7,565 bases of DNA from Desulfobacteraceae bacterium (GTDB lineage: Bacteria > Desulfobacterota > DSM-4660 > Desulfatiglandales > JALVMZ01), in contig JALVMZ010000657.1 of NCBI GenBank assembly GCA_027032655.1, positions 495 through 8,059 on the forward strand, written 5' to 3'. Positions 1 through 5,109 of the stretch are shown here, piece after piece (position 1 is the stretch's first letter; the number at the start of each line of letters is the position of its first letter). Position numbers and translations under genes: made by a program. The notes under the pieces were generated by a model. That model saw nothing but the letters and a program-made list of their open reading frames with translations. It made no database searches and was not told the origin of the DNA.

Positions 1-134
1 GGGGTAAGGAATCCCCCGTAAGATAAGTGAGTCAAAAAAGACCAGCCCGGGAGACTTCTGAGCGGAAACAAAGACCCGGGTAGCCTTTAGAAAATTTAAC
101 TTAATGATCAACTAATCTGGAGAGTATCCTTTAA
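1..134. other. Non-coding left edge with a repeated CCCGGG element
   Basis: No gene can be supported here. The visible structure is two copies of the self-complementary hexamer CCCGGG (46-51 and 75-80), which could pair as a stem with a 23-base loop, and a small perfect hairpin GTC-A6-GAC at 31-42. Read on the minus strand, downstream of the ferredoxin stop, the CCCGGG stem is followed a few bases later by GGTCTTTTTTGAC. The segment could therefore act as a loose terminator for the minus-strand gene set, but the stem is short and the T-run is not adjacent. The plus-strand string AGCCCGGGAGAC also resembles the 3' conserved box of cobalamin riboswitches (AGCCAGGAGACC). The rest of such an aptamer would lie outside the window and no plus-strand gene follows, so I do not call it. 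Confidence 0.3.
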
Positions 135-362
135 TTATTTAAGGATGTTCCGCTTTCCTAAGAGATTTAATTTGAATTTCCTGATGGTTTCCGGGGGAAT
201 TATTTCGCCTTTTGGCCCCTCAAAATACAGGGCATCCATTGGGCATTGAACTATACATGCACCGCATTGAACACACTTATCCGCCCCTGGCATTCTGGCA
301 GTATGCTGTTTCCTATCCACCTCATAGCAATTCCTGGGGCAGACCTGCTCACAGAAACCCAC
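135..362 (-). CDS. HgcB-like ferredoxin domain, detached 3' part of an HgcAB-like fusion
   Basis: A 75-residue ORF opened by GTG. Its second half holds a complete [4Fe-4S] motif, CVQCGACIVQCP, and a first-cluster remnant, CEQVCPRNC, lies near the N-terminus. It ends in a basic tail (residues 52-75) rich in Lys and Arg. The first motif has lost its first two cysteines in this ORF, because the frame is broken just upstream. Reading in the same frame across the TGA at 369-371 leads directly into the HgcA-like ORF, whose last residues LDEKK look like the usual lead-in strand of a ferredoxin (LDxEKCxxC). The GTG has no properly spaced ribosome binding site. An alternative start, ATG at 370-372, overlaps the upstream stop (ATGA) and encodes MKRCGF, but that frame stops at 349-351 unless one base is skipped. 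The likely role is electron delivery to the corrinoid domain. The domain assignment is firm; whether it is expressed as a separate protein is uncertain. Confidence 0.6.
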   Translation of the reverse strand: MGFCEQVCPRNCYEVDRKQHTARMPGADKCVQCGACIVQCPMDALYFEGPKGEIIPPETIRKFKLNLLGKRNILK

Positions 363-374
363 ACCTCTTCATTT
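349..374 (-). other. Disrupted fusion junction (in-frame TGA, cluster motif split over two frames)
   Basis: On the minus strand the junction reads AAA, then TGAAGAGGTGTGGGTTTC, then TGT GAG. These 18 bases are exactly six codons, the length needed for C-x-x-C-x-x ahead of the next cluster cysteine. In the main frame they read stop-R-G-V-G-F. In the frame beginning one base earlier they read M-K-R-C-G-F, which puts a cysteine at the second cluster position. A full C-x2-C-x2-C-x3-C-P motif is recovered if one base is restored after TG (370-371) and one base is removed from GGGTTT (355-360). I infer two compensating indels, real or from sequencing or assembly, in a gene that was once a single fusion. 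Alternatives are translational coupling at ATGA with a +1 slip at TTT-C, or recoding of the TGA. Confidence 0.6.
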
Positions 375-1286
375 CTTCTCGTCAAGTCTTACTCTCAGCA
401 GTCTATCTTCATGAAGTCCGCTCTTAAAAACTGGGGTGCTTCCCATCAAGTCACTGCTTATCAAAAGCAAGATAACCAATGAAACAAAGCCCCATCGTAA
501 AATAAATCCCGAAGTAAAGGTGTTTAAATAAATACTCAGGATAACAAGACATGAGATAAAAATTATCCAGAGCAGAAGTGGGATACGGCCAATATCAAAT
601 ATAACGGTATATCTGCTAAAATCAGTCCCTTTTTTCTTTGTCTTAAGCCATCCGGAATAGAGGGGAAAAGATATGAATATTAAAAATGAAAAACCCCAGA
701 TAAGGGCATTAAGAGGAATGATTATATCTCTCCAGAAGGGAAGTATTATAATAGATACAATAACTGAAAATGGAAAGGCCCACATACCTGCCATCTCTAT
801 TCGCTGTATTAAAGGGAATTTTACTTCACGCATCTCCCGATTCTTTTTGAAATCGTTTTCTATGAAAACAGAAATATCTTTTGCATAAACCGGCCCCCAG
901 ATAATCTTCCAGCCTGTCTTTTCCCTGATGATTCTGGATTCAATCCCTGTTGCAGAAAGCTGAGGGAGTATTACATCTCTGTGATCCACAAGATCCTCTA
1001 TCCCGCTTGTTTTAAGGGCAGAGATAACACTGTGGTTTGTAAAATGGCCACCTGTGGAGCCACACCATACATTGTGTCCTCTGCTGCTGGCAACAAGTAA
1101 ATAACAATCTATCCCTTTTAATGCCCTTTTAACCCGTGCAACAGTCAGATGATAATTGCAGGTTAGAAAAACAGGTGAATTTCTGTCTGGATTCCCTATT
1201 TTAATCAGACCCGTCTTACACGGAAAAGGAACCACCCGAATTAAGGTTTCAATTATATTTACAATAATATAACTTAACAGATTCAT
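369..1286 (-). CDS. HgcA-like membrane corrinoid protein (N-terminal part of an HgcAB-like fusion)
   Basis: A 305-residue ORF related to the corrinoid iron-sulfur protein gamma/HgcA family. The corrinoid-binding region is at about residues 36-145: SPVFLTCNYHLT, then NVWC at 72-75 in the context HNVWCGSTGGHF, then DHRDVILPQLSATGI (101-115) and GPVYAKD (131-137). In mercury-methylating HgcA the loop reads NVWCA(A/G)GK; here the cysteine (Cys75) and NVW are kept but the following residues are GSTGG. About four hydrophobic membrane segments follow (near 168-186, 188-210, 228-256 and 260-279), then DLMGSTP (279-285). The ORF ends in LDEKK followed by TGA, where a ferredoxin domain should continue. 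Its ATG shares one base with the methyltransferase stop, so the two are probably translationally coupled. I infer a membrane-bound methyl-corrinoid carrier; the acceptor is unknown and mercury methylation should not be assumed. Family confidence is high, function low. Confidence 0.82.
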   Translation of the reverse strand: MNLLSYIIVNIIETLIRVVPFPCKTGLIKIGNPDRNSPVFLTCNYHLTVARVKRALKGIDCYLLVASSRGHNVWCGSTGGHFTNHSVISALKTSGIEDLVDHRDVILPQLSATGIESRIIREKTGWKIIWGPVYAKDISVFIENDFKKNREMREVKFPLIQRIEMAGMWAFPFSVIVSIIILPFWRDIIIPLNALIWGFSFLIFISFPLYSGWLKTKKKGTDFSRYTVIFDIGRIPLLLWIIFISCLVILSIYLNTFTSGFILRWGFVSLVILLLISSDLMGSTPVFKSGLHEDRLLRVRLDEKK

Positions 1287-1951
1287 TACAACGGCGCCTC
1301 AGGCTTTCTTGCTACCAACTCAATAAATCTTCCCATATTATCGTATCTAACTGACTCTATTATAAAACCCGCCTCCTGTATCCTGTGTGGCAGATTCTTC
1401 ACAGCCCTTGTAGTGGTCTGAGTGATAATGTAGGTAATTATTATAAGAGGGAATCTTATGAGCCAGCTCAGTATTCTCTTTAAGAGGTTTTCAGCCATCA
1501 CCTCATCAGCAATAAGCAGTGTGCCCCCGGACCTAAGGACCCTCTTTATTTGTTTCAGCGAATAAGTCAGTTCATCTTCAGTTAATTCAGAAAAACAGAG
1601 ACCACTCATTACAATGTCATAATCTTCTTCTTTTTCATTTCCAAGTTCAGCAACGCCCATCTCATATAATTCTATATTCTGTTCCAGGTTTGCTTCTACT
1701 GAGCGCTTTTTTGCTATCTCTAACATCCGTGAATTGATATCTATCCCCTTTACTTCTGCCCCTCTTTTAGCAGCCCTCAGGGTCAGGGCCCCGGTTCCAC
1801 AGCCAATATCAAGAACCCTCTGTCCCCTTTTTATATGACTGGTTAAGCGATCATATACCTTATCCAGTCTTCCAAATGTAAGAATCCGAATACCCCTGTC
1901 ATATCTACACGGGGCAGACTCCAGTATCTTCATTAACACATATGTGCTCAT
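1286..1951 (-). CDS. cpaM: SAM-dependent methyltransferase, corrinoid protein-associated (CpaM-like)
   Basis: A 221-residue class I SAM methyltransferase. Motif I, VLDIGCGTG, lies at 46-54 and the acidic residue after strand 2 in GIDIN at 69-73. A conserved-looking N-terminus, YVLMKILESAPCRYDRGIRI, precedes the fold. That N-terminus and the adjacency to an HgcA-like gene match what I recall of the family named corrinoid protein-associated methyltransferase. Unusual for a soluble enzyme, residues 162-177 (SWLIRFPLIIITYIIT) form a hydrophobic stretch that could sit on or in the membrane next to the membrane-bound corrinoid partner. An in-frame TAA directly precedes the ATG, so the start cannot be further upstream; Met7 is an alternative. 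No good ribosome binding site is visible, but the gene is 30 bases after the amidotransferase stop. I infer methyl transfer from SAM either to the corrinoid or to a substrate of that pathway. The fold is certain, the substrate is not. Confidence 0.82.
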   Translation of the reverse strand: MSTYVLMKILESAPCRYDRGIRILTFGRLDKVYDRLTSHIKRGQRVLDIGCGTGALTLRAAKRGAEVKGIDINSRMLEIAKKRSVEANLEQNIELYEMGVAELGNEKEEDYDIVMSGLCFSELTEDELTYSLKQIKRVLRSGGTLLIADEVMAENLLKRILSWLIRFPLIIITYIITQTTTRAVKNLPHRIQEAGFIIESVRYDNMGRFIELVARKPEAPL

Positions 1952-1981
1952 TTAAATACCAGATTTGGAGGTAACTTAATC

Positions 1982-2692
1982 CTAAAAACCCGCTATGTTG
2001 AGAAAGTTCTTAAATAATTGCCGCCCTACCTGGATATATTCATCCTTAATTGCTTCAAAATCTGAAAGAAGCCCTTTCCTATTGAGCTGGATGAGGTCTG
2101 GGTCTTCATCAATCCAGGTTTTAAACATCTCAGGGGTGAGTTCAAAGTGACACTGGATACCATAAGCATTGCTTCCAACTCTAATTATCTGATTATGGCA
2201 GAATTTTCCCATAGCCAGTAATACCATATCGTCTGTGGGTTCCACTGTTTCACCATGAAGATGGAAAACCCTGAATGTATGGTTGAGATTTCGAAAAAGA
2301 GGATCCCTCTTACCCTCATCCGTCAGTTCCACGGTAAAATAATCCCCTTCAGGGTCTATAAAACCAACCTCTTTAACCTGGCTTTTAATTACCCTGCCAC
2401 CACATGCTTTAACCAGAAGCTGAAGACCAAGACAGATACCGAGATATGGGATATTGTAAGCTATTGCGTTCCTTATGCTGGCTAACTGGTTTTTCATCTT
2501 CTCATTTTCGTCATTGGCGCTGTCAGGACCACCAAGAACTACAATAGCCCCATAATTTTCTACTGGAGGGAAATTTTCTCCCTGACTTAGATCAACAATA
2601 GTATGTTGAATGCCTCGTTCTTTCAGTTCAATTTCCAAGAGACCAGGGCCTTCACGAGTTATATTTTTGATGATAAGAATCTCTTTTTCCAT
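1982..2692 (-). CDS. Class I glutamine amidotransferase-like protein (GMP synthase GATase-domain type)
   Basis: A 236-residue stand-alone class I glutamine amidotransferase. The nucleophile elbow GICLGLQLL (85-93) supplies Cys87. The catalytic His and Glu are in GIQCHFE (His182, Glu184), so the triad is intact. Other family features are VLGGPDSANDE (52-62, the oxyanion-side strand) and HLHGETVEP (144-152). There is no ATP-pyrophosphatase domain, so this is not a complete GMP synthase; it belongs to the loose group often annotated as GMP synthase-like or type 1 glutamine amidotransferase. It is the first gene of the left minus-strand set and lies just downstream of a candidate sigma-54 promoter. 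The start is fixed by an in-frame TAA two codons upstream. The only strong purine-rich site, AAAGGAG (2711-2717), is about 18 bases away, too far for normal use. Its glutamine-derived ammonia acceptor, if any, cannot be named from sequence. Confidence 0.85.
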   Translation of the reverse strand: MEKEILIIKNITREGPGLLEIELKERGIQHTIVDLSQGENFPPVENYGAIVVLGGPDSANDENEKMKNQLASIRNAIAYNIPYLGICLGLQLLVKACGGRVIKSQVKEVGFIDPEGDYFTVELTDEGKRDPLFRNLNHTFRVFHLHGETVEPTDDMVLLAMGKFCHNQIIRVGSNAYGIQCHFELTPEMFKTWIDEDPDLIQLNRKGLLSDFEAIKDEYIQVGRQLFKNFLNIAGF

Positions 2693-2739
2693 ATCTTAAA
2701 AGATACACATCTCCTTTATGAAATATGCCTTATGATTTA

Positions 2740-2755
2740 AGCAAGAATATTGCCA
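2740..2755 (-). promoter_or_regulatory. Candidate sigma-54 (RpoN) promoter for the corrinoid gene set
   Basis: The minus strand reads TGGCAATATTCTTGCT. It matches the -24/-12 consensus TGGCAC-N5-TTGCW at the invariant GG and GC and in most flanking positions, with the required ten bases between GG and GC. Transcription would start near 2729, giving a leader of about 37 bases before the amidotransferase ATG. If real, the operon needs an enhancer-binding activator acting from further right (roughly 2820-2900). This rests on a motif match plus position only. Confidence 0.6.
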
Positions 2756-2882
2756 CTACCTTTTCAACCAGACTCCTATATAGAATAATAGCGGAAGATA
2801 AATTTGTAAATAAGATTAGCAGGCTGATTTGACGGTTTGCTATTTAATTTAAGTTTCAGGGCTCATAGTTTGTTTTACTTTG

Positions 2883-2911
2883 TTGACAATGAGGTAAGAT
2901 TATATTATTAG
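2883..2911 (+). promoter_or_regulatory. Candidate sigma-70 promoter of pckA
   Basis: A perfect -35 hexamer TTGACA (2883-2888) is followed after 17 bases by TATTAG (2906-2911), which matches the -10 consensus TATAAT at four of six positions. The predicted start is near 2918, leaving a short leader that just contains the ribosome binding site. In such AT-rich sequence the -10 is not unique, so the -35 carries most of the weight. Confidence 0.4.
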
Positions 2912-2925
2912 CTTCTTTTATTTTT

Positions 2926-2937
2926 AAAGGGGGAAGG
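2926..2937 (+). promoter_or_regulatory. Ribosome binding site of pckA
   Basis: The purine tract AAAGGGGGAAGG ends five bases before the ATG at 2943. It supports that start over any internal methionine and suggests independent, efficient translation. Confidence 0.6.
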
Positions 2938-2942
2938 TTAGT

Positions 2943-4589
2943 ATGCCCAATAAACCATTCAATATTAAACAACTGGGTATCAGTCCAAAAGGCAGGGTCT
3001 TTGTGGACCTTCATGTGGGCGCACTCATTACCAATTCTGTAAGGCGGGGGGAAGGACAGTTAAGCCGAAACGGAACCCTCGTTATTACAACCAAAGAGGA
3101 TCATCCCAGATATGGAAAAGGAAGACATACAGGAAGGTCCCCAAGGGATAGATATATAGTTGACCATCCTGAGATTCATGAGCACATTGACTGGGAGATA
3201 AAGGACGCCCAGACAGGAAGACCCATTAATCAACCCATTGACCCTGATATAGCTGACAAACTATACAATCAGCTAATAAACTATCTCAGTGAACAACCAG
3301 AGATATATTTACAGCACAGACTTCTCTGTGCAGACAGGATGTATGGATTTCCCCTTTATTTTATAAGCGACTCACCCACATACGCATTATTTGCAAATAA
3401 TATCTTCAGGGACCTGCCATATACAACCAAAGAGATACCAAATGACCCTGTAACTCTGATATTTGTTCCCAGTTTCAGGGTGAGGAATCCTAAAAAATAT
3501 GGGCTCAACTCCAATGGCTTTGTGATAATAGATTTTCTCAAGCAGAGGATATTCAGTGGCGGGATGAAATACTGTGGGGAGTCCAAAAAAGCAGTATTCA
3601 CTCTACTCAACTATATCCTTCCATTTATGGATGTCCTGCCAATGCACTGTGGTGCCAACAAGGGGGAAGAGGGGGATGTGGCACTCTTTTTCGGACTTTC
3701 TGGAACAGGTAAGACATCGCTTTCTTCTGATCCAAGAAGAAAATTAATAGGAGATGATGAGCATGGATGGTCTCCGTATGGTGTTTTTAATTTTGAAGGG
3801 GGCTGTTATGCAAAACTGATAAACCTGGATAGGATAAAAGAGAGGGGGATATGGGAGGCGGTAAGAAAATTCGGGGCAATAGCAGAAAATGTGGTCTTAA
3901 AGGATGGATATCTGGATCTATCTGATTCAACCATTACTGAAAATACAAGGGCAGCCTATCCCTGCAAATATACGGAAAATGTGAGTTTTACAGGAGTTGG
4001 GGAGCATCCAAAGGTGATCTTCTTTCTAACCGCTGATGCATTTGGAGTCCTTCCGCCTGTATCAAGGTTAAGACCTGAGCAGGCAATGTATCATTTTCTT
4101 TCGGGTTATACCAGCAAACTTGCAGGAACTGAAGTGGGAGTCAAAGACCCGGTGCCCACATTTTCACCCTGCTTTGGAGCACCCTTTATGCCTCTTAAAT
4201 TAACAAGATATGCGGAATTGCTTGGTAAAAGACTAAAAGAGCATGAAACAAGCGTTTATCTCATCAATACGGGCTGGACAGAAGGGCCATTTGGAGAGGG
4301 TAAAAGGATAAACATAGAATACAGCAGAGAGATGATAGCAGCAGCCATAAGCGGTGAATTTGAATACGCAAAAACTGAGATACATGAAGACCTGGGGCTT
4401 GAAATGGTGGTAAACTGCTCAAGGCTCCCTGACCAGCTCATGTTAAGACCATGGAAGACATGGAGAAATGTGGCGGCATACAGAGACAAATCAAAAGAGC
4501 TATCAGCACTATTTATCAAGAATTTTAATGAAAAATTCCCCAATGCACCAAAAGAGATTAAAGAGGCCGGCCCCCGAATTAAAATATGA
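2943..4589 (+). CDS. pckA: Phosphoenolpyruvate carboxykinase (ATP)
   Basis: A 548-residue protein, full length for the ATP-dependent family. It interconverts oxaloacetate and PEP using ATP/ADP, the entry step of gluconeogenesis or, in the reverse direction, an anaplerotic CO2-fixing step in the cytoplasm. Visible motifs in order: TGRSPRDR (63-70, substrate arginine), CGESKKAV (211-218, metal-binding lysine), MHCGAN (234-239, metal-binding histidine), Walker A GLSGTGKTS (251-259), LIGDDEHGW (268-276, metal aspartate), TENTR (332-336), FLTADAFGVLPPVSRL (361-376) and NTGWTEG (442-448). All residues known to be catalytic in the E. coli enzyme have counterparts. A small deviation is GESKK where the E. 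coli enzyme has GEMKK. The gene is monocistronic as seen here: a divergent promoter region lies upstream and the convergent leuD is 11 bases downstream. No clear terminator hairpin is seen in that gap. Confidence 0.97.
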   Translation: MPNKPFNIKQLGISPKGRVFVDLHVGALITNSVRRGEGQLSRNGTLVITTKEDHPRYGKGRHTGRSPRDRYIVDHPEIHEHIDWEIKDAQTGRPINQPIDPDIADKLYNQLINYLSEQPEIYLQHRLLCADRMYGFPLYFISDSPTYALFANNIFRDLPYTTKEIPNDPVTLIFVPSFRVRNPKKYGLNSNGFVIIDFLKQRIFSGGMKYCGESKKAVFTLLNYILPFMDVLPMHCGANKGEEGDVALFFGLSGTGKTSLSSDPRRKLIGDDEHGWSPYGVFNFEGGCYAKLINLDRIKERGIWEAVRKFGAIAENVVLKDGYLDLSDSTITENTRAAYPCKYTENVSFTGVGEHPKVIFFLTADAFGVLPPVSRLRPEQAMYHFLSGYTSKLAGTEVGVKDPVPTFSPCFGAPFMPLKLTRYAELLGKRLKEHETSVYLINTGWTEGPFGEGKRINIEYSREMIAAAISGEFEYAKTEIHEDLGLEMVVNCSRLPDQLMLRPWKTWRNVAAYRDKSKELSALFIKNFNEKFPNAPKEIKEAGPRIKI

Positions 4590-4600
4590 ACATCTGATTT

Positions 4601-5095
4601 TTATTTTTTGGCTTTTGATTTGATATAATTTACCAGGCCACCTGCCTGAACTATTTCAGAAAGGAAGGAATCCATTGGCCTTGAGATATAGATGGTGCCT
4701 GTATTTAGATCCTCTATTTTGCCTTTCAGGAAATCCACTCGAACGCGGTGCCCTTCTTTTATGTTATCCTGAACATCACTTGATTCAAGCAAAGGAAGAC
4801 CAATATTAATGGAGTTCCTGTAAAAGATTCTGGCAAAACTCTTTGCTATTATCCCACCAATACCGGATGCCTTAATGGATATGGGGGCATGCTCCCTTGA
4901 AGAACCACATCCAAAGTTCCATCCTGCAATTATGATATCACCGGGTGAGACCTCCTGGGAAAATTCAGGTCTTAAGTCTGAAAAACAGTGTTTTGCAAGC
5001 TCATCCGGATCAGAGCTGTTTAAAAACCTTGCAGGAATAATGACATCTGTATCCACATTGTCTCCAAACACCCAGACTCTTCCCTCTTCAATCAT
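4601..5095 (-). CDS. leuD: 3-isopropylmalate dehydratase small subunit
   Basis: A 164-residue small swivelling subunit of the aconitase-superfamily isopropylmalate isomerase. Motifs are GDNVDTDVIIPARFL (11-25), NFGCGSSREHAP (60-71) and FARIFYRNSINIGLP (87-101), all typical of the short LeuD/HacB form (about 160-170 residues) rather than the roughly 200-residue enterobacterial form. With LeuC it converts 2-isopropylmalate to 3-isopropylmalate. It starts 14 bases after the leuC stop, behind a strong GGAGG site with good spacing, so it is probably co-transcribed with leuC. Related small subunits serve homoaconitase or citramalate dehydratase; the adjacent 2-isopropylmalate synthase favours leucine synthesis. 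The gene ends 11 bases from the convergent pckA stop, so no leuB follows. Confidence 0.94.
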   Translation of the reverse strand: MIEEGRVWVFGDNVDTDVIIPARFLNSSDPDELAKHCFSDLRPEFSQEVSPGDIIIAGWNFGCGSSREHAPISIKASGIGGIIAKSFARIFYRNSINIGLPLLESSDVQDNIKEGHRVRVDFLKGKIEDLNTGTIYISRPMDSFLSEIVQAGGLVNYIKSKAKK

Positions 5096-5097
5096 CT

Positions 5098-5106
5098 GTA
5101 ACCTCC
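5098..5106 (-). promoter_or_regulatory. Ribosome binding site of leuD
   Basis: The minus strand reads CCGGAGGTTACAG before the ATG at 5093-5095. GGAGG with a spacing of about six to seven bases supports this start over internal methionines. Confidence 0.55.
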
Positions 5107-5109
5107 GGA

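Larger units (their letters stand above)
2693..2942. other. Divergent intergenic region between the amidotransferase gene and pckA
   Basis: AT-rich 250 bases with no supported gene. It carries the candidate sigma-54 site for the left set and a candidate sigma-70 promoter plus ribosome binding site for pckA. A minor 8-base palindrome, CTATATAG, lies at 2776-2783. No riboswitch or terminator stem was recognised. Confidence 0.7.

Noticed and set aside
126..146. AT-rich hairpin ATCCTT...AAGGAT overlapping the ferredoxin stop
   Set aside because: It has a six-base stem with few GC pairs and no T-run following on the minus strand. It is too weak to call a terminator.
369..371. TGA read as selenocysteine at a cluster cysteine position
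   Set aside because: Selenocysteine is not known as a [4Fe-4S] ligand in ferredoxins. The main frame would still lack the second cysteine (Val instead), and no obvious SECIS-like hairpin was recognised just downstream. Indels explain both defects together.
369..1286. Calling the gene hgcA and predicting mercury methylation
   Set aside because: The cap-helix motif after NVWC differs from proven HgcA, and the gene appears to be of the fused HgcAB-like type, so activity should not be transferred by homology.
1937..1946. Ten-base palindrome CACATATGTG at the start of the methyltransferase gene
   Set aside because: It lies inside the coding region just after the start codon, with no second copy and no promoter nearby. 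A chance palindrome is likely.
1982..2692. Annotating the amidotransferase as guaA
   Set aside because: It lacks the ATP-pyrophosphatase and dimerisation domains of GMP synthase; only the glutaminase-type domain is present.
4565..4600. Possible pckA terminator (GGCCGGCC followed by a T-rich stretch)
   Set aside because: The palindrome is too short to form a stem with a loop, and the T-rich tract is more than 20 bases away and belongs to the leuD 3' end.
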